From positions 61,796 to 125,795 of the forward strand of contig JAGOLX010000013.1 of assembly GCA_017993835.1 (NCBI GenBank): 64,000 bases of DNA, in the 5' to 3' direction. This stretch comes from Phycisphaerae bacterium (GTDB taxonomy: Bacteria > Planctomycetota > Phycisphaerae > Sedimentisphaerales > Anaerobacaceae). Every line of letters begins with the position of its first letter. Position 1 is the stretch's first letter. Shown piece by piece: positions 17,750 through 26,401 of this stretch. A program made the position numbers and the translations under genes. The notes below the pieces were generated by a model, which did not search any database, was not told where the DNA came from, and worked only from the letters and a program-made list of their open reading frames with translations.

Positions 17750-18121
17750 TCAACCAAGCTCACAAGACGGTCTCTTCGTACTCTTGTCGTTCCCTCCATA
17801 CACACTGAGGGCTCGTTTCACCCGACGCAGTTGCTGGAGTCGGTCCTGCACGTCGGCCTGTTGGGCCCGCAGCAGGAGAATCAGCTCACTGTACAGTCTC
17901 CCGAAGTCGTTTCCTCCGTCCACATCGGTCGGCACGCGGCCTCCGCTCTGGACGAGGGCCTCCACGACGGCATTCGCCCTCACCCCGAGGCGCTCGACCC
18001 GCGAGAGATTCCCCTGCCGACCGGCAGCCAGTTGCTCCTCGAGAAGCTGACGCAGCTTCGTTGCCAGCTCCCTTCTCTTGTCCTGGTCAGAACTCGTTTG
18101 CCGGTCGTGTTCCATCGTCAT
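17750..18121 (-). CDS. Small helical protein, FliT/FlgN-type flagellar chaperone candidate
   Basis: A 123-residue, charged, alpha-helical protein with two heptad-rich stretches (RELATKLRQLLEEQLAAG and LLLRAQQADVQDRLQQL), the pattern of FliT/FlgN-like flagellar export chaperones. No strict signature exists for this family, so the assignment is from size, composition, helical periodicity and location. The ATG (MTMEHD, 18121) overlaps the stop of the TPR gene by ATGA; MEHDRQ at 18115 is an alternative. A second, clearer FlgN is encoded at 25431-25985. If it is a chaperone, its place between glycosylation and TPR genes hints that it handles a glycosylated substrate. Confidence 0.6.
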   Translation of the reverse strand: MTMEHDRQTSSDQDKRRELATKLRQLLEEQLAAGRQGNLSRVERLGVRANAVVEALVQSGGRVPTDVDGGNDFGRLYSELILLLRAQQADVQDRLQQLRRVKRALSVYGGNDKSTKRPSCELG

Positions 18122-18741
18122 ACCCGGGCCGCCCCAGCGAGCGTGTGCTCCACTTCTTCGAGCAGGTTCGCGGCGTCCTGATTCATCGGCTCGAGCGCCA
18201 GCAGGTTCTGCAACATCTCTCGAGCCTGCTCGGTCTGACCATCCTTGAAATACAAGGCCGACAAAGCGAACATCACCGAGGTATCCCCTGGGTGCGATTC
18301 GAGATAGACCTGAAGGTAGTAGATCACCTTGGCAAAGGACCCCATCTCGCACGAGACCTGGAACAGGCCCAGCAGGGCCGTGATGTTGTTGGTGTCCAGT
18401 TCGAGCGATTTCATGTAGAGATCGAAGGACTGCGGGTATTCGCTGCGTTGCTGGGCCACCATGGCCAGGCCGGTGTAGGCCTTGGCACACCGCGCGTCCA
18501 GGCGACAGGCGACGCGGAACGCGATTTCCGCATCTTCCAGGTTGCCCGTCTGGAGTGCGGCTACCCCCAGTCCCACATACGGTCCCGGCTCGTCCGGTCC
18601 CAGCGCGGCGGCTTTCTCATAACAGCGGTGGGCCTGGCTGTAGTTGCCCACCGTCGTGTAGCAGTCCCCCAGCTCGCGCAGCACCTCGTAGTGCTGGGTC
18701 AGTTTGTGCTCCTCGATCTCGTGGCCTTTGGTGGTATCCAT
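18118..18741 (-). CDS. TPR-repeat protein
   Basis: A 207-residue protein of tandem TPR units (for example VLRELGDCYTTVGNYSQAH and GLGVAALQTGNLEDAEIAF, with conserved W/L-G-Y-A-P positions). TPRs form a superhelix for protein binding. There is no signal peptide, so it is cytoplasmic. It lies between a GT2/TPR fusion and the FliT-like gene, 14 nt after the former, which suggests a scaffold or substrate-presenting role in the glycosylation machinery. Confidence 0.78.
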   Translation of the reverse strand: MDTTKGHEIEEHKLTQHYEVLRELGDCYTTVGNYSQAHRCYEKAAALGPDEPGPYVGLGVAALQTGNLEDAEIAFRVACRLDARCAKAYTGLAMVAQQRSEYPQSFDLYMKSLELDTNNITALLGLFQVSCEMGSFAKVIYYLQVYLESHPGDTSVMFALSALYFKDGQTEQAREMLQNLLALEPMNQDAANLLEEVEHTLAGAARV

Positions 18742-18754
18742 AGTGGTTGCAGTC

Positions 18755-20407
18755 CTACACTCCCCCAGGGGTTTGGCTGTATTGCACGGTTGTTCCGGGC
18801 CGTATGGGTGACGAATCCATGCAGCCGGAGAGTCCTTGCTCCGCCCTGCTCAGAAGCCGGATCGCTCCGGCGAAATCCCGCTCCTGCCGGCACACCTTGG
18901 CCTCGAGCAACAGGGTATCGATGGTGGGACGAACCCGGTTGACTTCCCGACTGAGGTGTCCCGCCTTCTCAAGCTGGCCCGCTTCGCAATACGCCCGGGC
19001 CGCCATTGTCTTCATCCACAACTCGTTGCGGTATTGCTGCCCCATCTGCTCGAACAGACGGGCCGCGACCAACCAGTCGCCATCGGCCTCCGCCAGCTTG
19101 CCCCGTCGGAGCAGCTCATCGAATTGGAAGGCAAGCTCCTCGGGTTTCGGACGCCGGACCCGGACGCCGCACGCCATCAGGGAGGCCTCGACCGACAGAT
19201 GCGGATAGGCCTGTCTGGCCCACTGGAGATCCGCCCGACTCACAACCGCCCCCCATTGCCCGTTGCCCGCCCCTTCGATCAGAAACCCTTCCCGACCCTT
19301 GTCGTTGTGGAGGATCGCGTGCATGGGGTCTTCGATCCACATGTCCTCGACCGGCAGTTCGGCCGGCATGATCCCTACGTAGCCGCTCTCGATCCGCTGC
19401 AGCGCAACGTCCACTCGCTCGTCGACGGAACTCTGCGGTTCAACCGGCACAAGCACCACATTGGGCATCCCGATGTTCAGACGCGACAGGTCCGCCGCGG
19501 GAAGCGGCAGATAGAGACGATACGGATAGAACGTGTGCCGCCAGATCCGCATGAGCGTCTGCCCGACTTGCTGATCCAGGTGGTCGGTGGCCAGGATGAT
19601 GGACAGTTCGCCGATCTTCGGCCAGGGTCTGGGCGGGTGCGTCGTTCGGATGGCCAACACGTTGCGGAGGTAGTCTTCCGAGTCTCTGCGCCGAACATCC
19701 GAGATGCGGTCCGACTCATTCAGTGGACAGTAGAACTCGCCGGTGATCGTCAGGGAGTGATGAAAGTCCGAGAAGAAAGCCAATCGTCGGGTGATATCCC
19801 AGTCGATCAGGATGTTGAGACTCTCGGTGTAGGGACCCGTCTTGTCGAGAAGGTCCCGTCGATGCATCAGCGAAACATGCAGGACATGGTTGAAGTACAG
19901 CATCAGGAATCGATCGAAGTCCCGACTGATTTCCACATACTTGCTCCGAACGACCCGTTCGCTCCCGGGGCGGGTTTCGCAGTACACCCTGTACAGATCG
20001 CTGTAGGCCACCTGGCAGTCGGTTTCGGTCTCCAGGGCGCGGACCAGGGTTTCGACATGATGGGGGTACCAAGCGTCATCGTCGTCGAGATAGGCGACGT
20101 ACTTGCCCTGGGCCCGGGACAGCGCCTCGTTCAACGAGTAGGGCTTGCCCCGATTCTCCTTCCTGTCGATGAAGACCACGCGCGGATCGTGAAACGAGCG
20201 AACCACGTCGGCGACTTCTTCGCCGCCGTCGCGAACGACGAGAACTTGCAGTTCCCGGTGCGTCTGCGCCAGCACGCTGGCCAGCGCGCCGGGCAGATAC
20301 CGCCGGCGATTGTAGGTCGGCACCAGCACGCTTACCAGCGGACCCCCGCCTGTCCTCGCGCTGGGGCATCCCCGACCTGTCGTTTGTCCGAAAGAGTCTG
20401 CCATCAT
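18755..20407 (-). CDS. GT2 family glycosyltransferase with C-terminal TPR-like repeats
   Basis: A 550-residue protein. Residues ~23-250 are a GT-A fold family 2 glycosyltransferase (LVSVLVPTYNRRRYLPGALASV; the DxD-type cluster is YLDDDDAWYP, D108-D111) that transfers a sugar from an NDP-sugar. The region after ~300 is of unknown type and the last ~100 residues look like helical TPR/SEL1-like repeats (ARLFEQMGQQYRNEL; ARAYCEAGQLEKAGH). Such TPR-bearing glycosyltransferases are common in flagellin/protein O-glycosylation. Start MMADSFG at 20407. Confidence 0.83.
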   Translation of the reverse strand: MMADSFGQTTGRGCPSARTGGGPLVSVLVPTYNRRRYLPGALASVLAQTHRELQVLVVRDGGEEVADVVRSFHDPRVVFIDRKENRGKPYSLNEALSRAQGKYVAYLDDDDAWYPHHVETLVRALETETDCQVAYSDLYRVYCETRPGSERVVRSKYVEISRDFDRFLMLYFNHVLHVSLMHRRDLLDKTGPYTESLNILIDWDITRRLAFFSDFHHSLTITGEFYCPLNESDRISDVRRRDSEDYLRNVLAIRTTHPPRPWPKIGELSIILATDHLDQQVGQTLMRIWRHTFYPYRLYLPLPAADLSRLNIGMPNVVLVPVEPQSSVDERVDVALQRIESGYVGIMPAELPVEDMWIEDPMHAILHNDKGREGFLIEGAGNGQWGAVVSRADLQWARQAYPHLSVEASLMACGVRVRRPKPEELAFQFDELLRRGKLAEADGDWLVAARLFEQMGQQYRNELWMKTMAARAYCEAGQLEKAGHLSREVNRVRPTIDTLLLEAKVCRQERDFAGAIRLLSRAEQGLSGCMDSSPIRPGTTVQYSQTPGGV

Positions 20408-20423
20408 GTGCTGCGACTACACG

Positions 20424-21989
20424 TCATCGCCTCGTGGAGGTCCCCGGCGAAGGATGCGCGAGGCGGTCTGTTTCTGCGACCGGATGGGATTCGATTTCCG
20501 CTTCAAGCTGCTGGAGGACGCCCTGGATGCGGTCCAACTGCTCCTCGATGGGGAAATGCTGCTCCACGAACGCGCGGTAGCGCTCCGGCTCGTAATCGCG
20601 TGCAAGCACCAGTTCGCAGAACTGCTCCGCGATATTGAACAGATGCCGCTGCGGGAACAGCTTGTCGGCACCGGGGAAGTTGTGAATGACGGGCTTGAGC
20701 CCGCAGGCCATCCCGGCCAGCAGGGCCTCGACCTGGTTCTCGCTGATCCCGGCGGCCACGATGAAGTGCTTGTCGCTCAGCCAGTGGTTCAACTCGCCGC
20801 ACGACGGCTCGAAAGTGACGACATCCTCCAGACCCAGCGTCCGAACCATGTGACGGAGGTACTGCTCCAGAAGCGGGCCCTCGAACGCCCCGGCAAAGGA
20901 CAACCTGTATCCGGGGTCGATGTAGTGGAGCTTCTGCATGCACTGGATGAGGAACGCCGGGTTGGCCTCCGTCGTCAGGCAGCCGATGCACGCAAGGTGT
21001 TTGCCCCGTTCCCGGCGCCGAAGCACGTAGCGACGAAGGTCGACGCCATTGGGCACAACCACCAGGCGAGTGCGATTGCGGATGTCGGGCACCTGTTCCA
21101 GCAGCATTTCCTCCACGGGCGACCCGGCGTACAGCGGCGTCGCGGGCCCCCCGATCTGGACGAGAATGCTCACGTTCTCCCAGCAGACGTCCTTGGCCCA
21201 GCGTCCTCGCAGGTCCGAGCGGCGCAGACTGACGACCATCCTGGATTTCTCGCCCAAGCGGGAGGCCTCCACGGCCATCTCGCCCCCGCCATCGAACCAC
21301 GCGATGTCGCTCCATCGGACTAGATCGGCAATGCTCTTGGGCCGGGAATCGGATTCACCCGCCTGGGCGGGGATGTCGCCCGTCCGCATCGGGACCGGGA
21401 CCCCGTGGGATCCCTGGTAGAACTCGGTCTGGAACCGCTGGCGGATGAACTCACATGCCTCCGCGAGCACGCCGTCCTCGCCGCCCTGCTCCGTGTCGAG
21501 GTTGCGGAAAAAGGCGACGTGCGGCCGTTTGCTGCGGACGACGTCGAGCATCGGGCGAAGCACCTCTTGTTCGGGCCACAGCCGGGAGGAACGGAGGAGC
21601 ACCTCGATCGCCAGCCCCTTCTTGCCCTGGTTCAGCAGCATCGTGGCCGTCCGGTTCAGCACTTCCACGCTCAGGATCCTCATGTGTTCCATGCTGTCGA
21701 ACAGGGAATAGGCCTCCGCCGCCCGTCCGCTCGCCAGATACGCCTCTACGAGGTTCCAAACGATCTCCGCGCTGTCGCTCTGGAGGCTTCGGGCCTTCGT
21801 GAGGCAGCCAATCGCTTCTTCAGACCGACCCAGGCAGTGCAGGATCGCCCCGGCGTCATTCAGCGCCTGCGTGTCGTTCGGCGCCATGCGCAGATGCTCG
21901 CGTACGCAGTTCAACGCCTCTTGGTGCCTTCCGGCCGAAGCCAGTTCCAGGCCCCTCTGATAGTGGTCTACACTCGTCTGCGTTGTCAT
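20424..21989 (-). CDS. TPR-glycosyltransferase (GT-B-like) fusion
   Basis: A 521-residue protein beginning MTTQTSVDHYQRGLELASAG behind GGAG; the open frame runs further upstream but without a good start. Residues ~1-150 are TPR repeats (LELASAGRHQEALNCVREH). The rest resembles a GT-B glycosyltransferase (LVVVPNGVDLRRY, RLSFAGAFEG, AGMACGLKPVIHNFPGADKLF), the last corresponding to the donor-binding E-x7-E/G region. It would transfer an activated sugar to a protein or carbohydrate. The architecture echoes SPINDLY/OGT-type TPR plus GT-B enzymes and flagellin glycosyltransferases. It is separated from flgL by a 231-nt gap and opens the glycosyltransferase set. Confidence 0.83.
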   Translation of the reverse strand: MTTQTSVDHYQRGLELASAGRHQEALNCVREHLRMAPNDTQALNDAGAILHCLGRSEEAIGCLTKARSLQSDSAEIVWNLVEAYLASGRAAEAYSLFDSMEHMRILSVEVLNRTATMLLNQGKKGLAIEVLLRSSRLWPEQEVLRPMLDVVRSKRPHVAFFRNLDTEQGGEDGVLAEACEFIRQRFQTEFYQGSHGVPVPMRTGDIPAQAGESDSRPKSIADLVRWSDIAWFDGGGEMAVEASRLGEKSRMVVSLRRSDLRGRWAKDVCWENVSILVQIGGPATPLYAGSPVEEMLLEQVPDIRNRTRLVVVPNGVDLRRYVLRRRERGKHLACIGCLTTEANPAFLIQCMQKLHYIDPGYRLSFAGAFEGPLLEQYLRHMVRTLGLEDVVTFEPSCGELNHWLSDKHFIVAAGISENQVEALLAGMACGLKPVIHNFPGADKLFPQRHLFNIAEQFCELVLARDYEPERYRAFVEQHFPIEEQLDRIQGVLQQLEAEIESHPVAETDRLAHPSPGTSTRR

Positions 21990-22191
21990 CCGTTTCACTC
22001 CATTCTGGGCAACCGTCACCGGACAGTCGTCATCCACTGCCCTTGCTGCAAACTCCATGCCGACGCGGAGAAGTCCGCACGAATCCTCTCCATGCGGCGA
22101 CATCACGGGCCTCTGCATAGAAATCGAACACCCACGTATGCAAACCAGCCATGCGGGCCACAGAGAACCCTGACGAGGCGGGGACACCGTC

Positions 22192-22215
22192 ATTCCCGGC
22201 CGCCGACCGGGGAAT
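22192..22215 (-). terminator. Hairpin after flgL (weak terminator candidate)
   Basis: An imperfect hairpin lies just downstream of the flgL stop on the minus strand: arms ATTCCCGG and CCGGGGAAT with one bulge around a 7-nt loop. No U-run follows, so it may be only a partial terminator, or processing/stability structure, separating flgL from the glycosyltransferase genes. The rest of the 22000-22190 gap shows no promoter I can support. Confidence 0.3.
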
Positions 22216-22220
22216 CGCTG

Positions 22221-23405
22221 CTAGATGTAGTCCAACAGAGACATGTTCATCAGCGTGCCCGCCACCTGAAGAGACATCTCGTAGAGCACCTCGCGACGAG
22301 CCAGATCAATGGTGATCTGCGCGATATCCGCCTCCTGCAGACGCGTTGTCTCGTCCTGGGTGTCGTATTCCATGTCCTCGAGGTTATCACTGAGGTTCTC
22401 CAGGAAGCCGATCTTGGACCCGGTGGAGACCTCGGCCTGGAGCAGGAGGTTGTAGACCTCGTCCACCGCTTTCAGGCATTCGTTCGCATAGTCGAGCAGT
22501 TCCTGAGTCTCCAATCCCTGTCCGTTCAGGAGGAGATCCCGAAGGTCGATCAACGTAGTGAAGATGTCGTAAGTTCCAGGCACACGGACCAGCTCCGTGC
22601 CCGCGGCGGTGATCCCGGTCGTGTCAACGTACAGAACCTCGCCCGTGGTGGAACTCGTGACGGCCAGATCCGAATCGCCGGCGGTGGGAACCGTCACGTA
22701 CGTGGCCCCGCCGTCGATCGAAATCCGGTAGTTGGATCCGTCGAAGTCCACGGTCATCCAGACGTCGCCCTGCACGGTGGACGTGCCGGTTCCGGCGGCC
22801 GCGCCCGTATCCCCGAGGAAGACCGGGGTCTGGCGATTGTCCGAGTGGAAGATCTCATCCCCCACGTGATACGTCTTGATCGACAACCCCGACGCCACAG
22901 TGATGCTCCGCGAGGCATCGCTTCCTCGGTAGTTGACTGCGACGATGTCACCGTCTTCCCGAACGACCTCGTAAGGTGCCGTGCCCGTGCTGCAACCGCC
23001 AAACAGGTATTGACCCGCATGCTTGGTGTTCGCCAGAGACACCACCTGTTCCAGAGTACTGTTGATCTTCTCTGCAATGCGTTTCTGGCCCTCACTGTCG
23101 TAGACGCCGCCAACGATCTGCGTCATCAGCGTCCGGACGGACGCCAGTTCGGACGACATGTCGGAGATGATGGTCGACGAAATCTCCAGATTGCCGATCA
23201 GTTCCGCGACGGTCTCCTGGTAACCCGACAGAGACCGCTCCTGGGAGTTCAATCCCAGGATCCGATAGGCCTCGGAGGGACTGTCGGACGCCCGATTGAC
23301 CCGGTTCCCCGTCGAGGCCTGTTCCTGCAACAGCGTGATCGCCTTGGAGTGCAGGTTCAAGGCGTAGCTGACATTGTTGTATATGCTGGTCAGTGATCCA
23401 CTCAT
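22221..23405 (-). CDS. flgL: Flagellar hook-associated protein FlgL (HAP3)
   Basis: A 394-residue FlgL. The N-terminal flagellin-like helix (SITSIYNNVSYALNLHSKA type with QEQASTGNRVNRASDSPSEA) is the conserved FlgL/flagellin D0-D1 segment, with the matching C-terminal helix near the end (LARREVLYEMSLQVAGTLM). FlgL caps the hook-filament junction. It starts 9 nt downstream of flgK. The middle ~180 residues (variable D2-like domain) carry an Ig-like TxxxTVASG pattern. It is the last flg gene before the modification island. Confidence 0.9.
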   Translation of the reverse strand: MSGSLTSIYNNVSYALNLHSKAITLLQEQASTGNRVNRASDSPSEAYRILGLNSQERSLSGYQETVAELIGNLEISSTIISDMSSELASVRTLMTQIVGGVYDSEGQKRIAEKINSTLEQVVSLANTKHAGQYLFGGCSTGTAPYEVVREDGDIVAVNYRGSDASRSITVASGLSIKTYHVGDEIFHSDNRQTPVFLGDTGAAAGTGTSTVQGDVWMTVDFDGSNYRISIDGGATYVTVPTAGDSDLAVTSSTTGEVLYVDTTGITAAGTELVRVPGTYDIFTTLIDLRDLLLNGQGLETQELLDYANECLKAVDEVYNLLLQAEVSTGSKIGFLENLSDNLEDMEYDTQDETTRLQEADIAQITIDLARREVLYEMSLQVAGTLMNMSLLDYI

Positions 23406-23414
23406 GAACGCCTC

Positions 23415-25385
23415 TTAGACCATATTCATCAGAATTTCCATTGTGTTCTGGAGAGTCGTCAGGTACTTCGCCATCGCCTGGAACATCTTCTCGAAGATCA
23501 TCAACTCCGCAGCTTCGTCGTTCACATCGACCCCGCTGATCTCATCTCGCTGGTTCTCCAGGTTCTGGAGCATGGCCTCGACGTTCTCCTGGCGAGACTC
23601 CAGCAACGCCACTCGCTGACCGACGTCCGTCACCAGACGCTGGTAGAACTCGTTCGGAGTCATTCCGTCGAGGCTGTCCACCGCTTCGTCCTGCACGCCG
23701 ACCAACCACAAGGCCGCCTTGTTGTCCGTCAGGTCGCTGCCGTAGGCGGTCGCAACCCGACCCGCGGAGTTCGTAATCTCCCTGCAAACCTGCATCTCCG
23801 ACGCGCTGGCCCCTGAGAAGAACGTGTTCATCCCGGCTGCCGCCAGAAAACCGGAGGTGTCGGTCGTCGCAAAGACATCGACCTCGAAGTTGTCCCCGGT
23901 GTTGAATTGCCCCATGCTCACCGCGACCGTGATCCCATTGCCCAGGTTCAGCGCATCGCCGGCGGCGTACCCTGCCCCGATGTTCAAGGTGCTGACGAGA
24001 TTGCCGTCCTCGTCGGTCACGTCCAGACGCATGGTTCCATTGCCGACGGATCCCGAACCTGCGACCGTGAAGGTGAGTGTCTGGTTCTCATTCCCCTCGT
24101 AGACGCCTGCGACGGCCACCGTCGCAGGCGACGCAGCGGTGAAACTCGTCGTGGTCGGCTCGGGCAGGACGGCCGGCAGGAAGTCGAAAGTGTACCCCTG
24201 GTCGGACACAATGTGCAGTTGAGCGGAAATAACCGAGGCGCTGACGCCGGCGAGCGCGTTGATCTTGGCTGCGATCGATTCCACCGTGTCCGGCGGCGAC
24301 CCCGAGACATTCACCTCGATCTCATATCGCTCGATCTCGCCGGTCCCCTCGTTGGTCACACGGACGTTGAACACGCCGTCCGTCACTGGTGTGTCGAGCG
24401 ACGACAGATCCCCATCGCCGACACCCCAGCCAGTCAGTTCAGTGAACGACCCATCCGCGCCCAGCCCCTGGACCTGGTATTGATTCACGGCACCGATGAT
24501 CGCTTTGGCCAGCGTATCCAGGTTGGCTGCAACGTCATCGAGAAGATCATTCTTCAACGCCAGCAGCCCACCGAGTTCCCCTCCCTTGATGTTGAGATGG
24601 CGCCCCCGGCTGCCCTCCGCAAAGACGCCCAACGTCCCGTCATCATTGACGCCCACGTGAATCCCGAGCGTAACCGTCCCGGTGACAACAGGCAGACCGG
24701 CAATGGATACATCGACGACTCCGTAGTCCCGCGACTGCGTATTGACGCTCACGTATTGCCCCAGTTTCGTGATCAGTTGGTCCCGCTGATCGCGAAGGTT
24801 GTTGGCCTGCGCCCCACTGACCTCCGCGTTCTGGATCTGCCCGTTCAATTCGGCAATTTGCGTAATGAGGGAATTGACCGAATCGCCGACAGTCTCCGCC
24901 TCCATCACAATCTGTGTTTTCAGGTCCTCGATGGAATTGCCCAAGCGCTGGAACTCGCTGGACATCACCTCGGCGGCGCTGACCACGTCGCTGCGGTACA
25001 CGCTTTCCAGGGGATGTGCCGCCAGTCCCTCCAGGGCACTGAAGAACTCGTCGATCGTGGCATTCAGCCCGCTACCCTCGGCGAACTCCCCGAAGGTGGT
25101 CTCTACGGAGGTCATCACCGACAGTTCCTGATTGATCTCGGTATAGGACGACTTCTGCCTCAGGATCTCTGCTTCCAGGAGCGTGTTCACCAGACGAGTC
25201 ACCCCGGCTACGTCCACGCCGGCGCCGACGACATCCGCCCCGGTGCTGCCACCCGACGCTGTAGTGAGTTCCACCCGCTGACGGTGGTACCCCTCCGTCG
25301 AGGCATTGGCGATGTTGTTCCCGATGACCTCGAGGGCCGTGGTGGCCGCGGTGAGACCTGTCAGTCCGATCGTGTAATTCGCCAT
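23415..25385 (-). CDS. flgK: Flagellar hook-associated protein FlgK (HAP1)
   Basis: A 656-residue FlgK. It starts with the rod/hook-type ALEVIGNNIANASTEGYHRQRVEL motif, has the FlgK helical pattern (SVMTSVETTFGEFAEGSGLN), and ends with the conserved DEAAELMIFEKMFQAMAKYLTTL helix. An internal region of ~200 residues holds Ig/cadherin-like strands, accounting for the length beyond the usual ~550. FlgK links the hook to the filament through FlgL. It is exported with the FlgN chaperone, encoded 45 nt upstream. Confidence 0.92.
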   Translation of the reverse strand: MANYTIGLTGLTAATTALEVIGNNIANASTEGYHRQRVELTTASGGSTGADVVGAGVDVAGVTRLVNTLLEAEILRQKSSYTEINQELSVMTSVETTFGEFAEGSGLNATIDEFFSALEGLAAHPLESVYRSDVVSAAEVMSSEFQRLGNSIEDLKTQIVMEAETVGDSVNSLITQIAELNGQIQNAEVSGAQANNLRDQRDQLITKLGQYVSVNTQSRDYGVVDVSIAGLPVVTGTVTLGIHVGVNDDGTLGVFAEGSRGRHLNIKGGELGGLLALKNDLLDDVAANLDTLAKAIIGAVNQYQVQGLGADGSFTELTGWGVGDGDLSSLDTPVTDGVFNVRVTNEGTGEIERYEIEVNVSGSPPDTVESIAAKINALAGVSASVISAQLHIVSDQGYTFDFLPAVLPEPTTTSFTAASPATVAVAGVYEGNENQTLTFTVAGSGSVGNGTMRLDVTDEDGNLVSTLNIGAGYAAGDALNLGNGITVAVSMGQFNTGDNFEVDVFATTDTSGFLAAAGMNTFFSGASASEMQVCREITNSAGRVATAYGSDLTDNKAALWLVGVQDEAVDSLDGMTPNEFYQRLVTDVGQRVALLESRQENVEAMLQNLENQRDEISGVDVNDEAAELMIFEKMFQAMAKYLTTLQNTMEILMNMV

Positions 25386-25430
25386 CTCTCAATCCTGATC
25401 CGGCGACGACCCTTCCGCCGGTAGCCTGTC

Positions 25431-25985
25431 CTAGAACTGCATGTTCAACATCGTCGTGCCGATGGGGTGCCTCGCGGCCCCGGTCGCATTGTAGGTCGTG
25501 CCCGCCTGACCGGCGGGACCGAAAAACACCTGCAGCAGCGACCGGTTGAATCGCCGGCAATCCAGGATCAGCATGGCGGTCAGCGTGTGCTCTCGCTTGA
25601 GCCGGACAATGAGGTTCTGGAGTCTCTTCTGCCGTTCCGCCAGCGTGGCCCCCAGATCCTCCGTCACGTGGTCCAGGAGGTTCGTCACGGTCACCTCGTT
25701 CTCCTTCCACCCCAGACTGCTCGCCAGTTCCCTCCGAAGTTCCTGCCGTCTGCGATCGACAGCCGGGCGAGCTTCCCCCTGTCCGCGGATCTCCTCCAAC
25801 AGCGCCCCGAGAGCAACGTCATCCCGCTTGATGAGCAGCTTGCGGAGCGTATCCAGACTCACCAGCGAAGCTTCCACGTGCTGGATGTCCTCGTCGAGCA
25901 CGTCCAACAGGGCGGCCACCTGCGCATGAATCTCCGGACGCGGTCCCTCGCGCCGGGGGTCCCCTTTCATCTTCCGCAATGCCAT
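25431..25985 (-). CDS. flgN: FlgN-family flagellar chaperone
   Basis: A 184-residue, highly charged, coiled-coil protein with the FlgN arrangement of long helices (LLDVLDEDIQHVEASLVSLDTL; LIKRDDVALGALLEEI; TLAERQKRLQNLIVRLKREH). FlgN binds the C-terminal helices of FlgK and FlgL and delivers them to the export gate. Position right upstream of flgK and flgL supports the call strongly; sequence alone is modest evidence. It begins 2 nt after the flgJ-like stop. Confidence 0.82.
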   Translation of the reverse strand: MALRKMKGDPRREGPRPEIHAQVAALLDVLDEDIQHVEASLVSLDTLRKLLIKRDDVALGALLEEIRGQGEARPAVDRRRQELRRELASSLGWKENEVTVTNLLDHVTEDLGATLAERQKRLQNLIVRLKREHTLTAMLILDCRRFNRSLLQVFFGPAGQAGTTYNATGAARHPIGTTMLNMQF

Positions 25986-25987
25986 CG

Positions 25988-26392
25988 CTACAGTTCCTCG
26001 TCAATGGACCCCGCAGGGTCGTCGGTGCCTTGCATCTGTTTGATGTAGTGATAGACGTCGTTCCCGAGTCCGAAGCCTCCCTTGTCGGCGAAATCCTGGG
26101 CGAGATAGAACCAGAAGAGTCCACGGACCTGTCCGGCCCCCGCGTCCTCTTCATCGAAGCTGCTTTCCTCGATCGAGGCCTGCACCTGCTCGAACACTTT
26201 GGTCAACAGCACGGACTCGAAGTCCCTTCCGATCTGCCTCTCTTGCTCGTCGCGTTGCCGCGAGGAGACCGCGTCGCTGCTGCCGGTCGCCGACCCATGG
26301 CGCAGGCAACGAGAGACGCTGCCCGGCATTCGATCCGACGCCGCAGCTTGAGGCAGAGACAGGGGCATTCCGATTGACTCGATATCATCCAT
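25988..26392 (-). CDS. flgJ: Flagellar rod-binding protein (FlgJ N-terminal domain only)
   Basis: A 134-residue protein matching the rod-scaffolding N-terminal half of FlgJ (RDFESVLLTKVFEQVQASI; GLFWFYLAQDFADKGGFGLGNDVYHYI). The peptidoglycan hydrolase domain found in enterobacterial FlgJ is absent, as in many bacteria that use a separate muramidase. The gene lies between flgI and flgN, with 9 and 2 nt gaps. It would cap the growing rod in the periplasm. Confidence 0.83.
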   Translation of the reverse strand: MDDIESIGMPLSLPQAAASDRMPGSVSRCLRHGSATGSSDAVSSRQRDEQERQIGRDFESVLLTKVFEQVQASIEESSFDEEDAGAGQVRGLFWFYLAQDFADKGGFGLGNDVYHYIKQMQGTDDPAGSIDEEL

Positions 26393-26401
26393 CGGCGGTT
26401 C

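Noticed and set aside
18836..23396. Very long plus-strand open frames (600 and 663 codons)
   Set aside because: They lie antisense to glycosyltransferase and flgL genes with intact motifs; composition is shadow-like.
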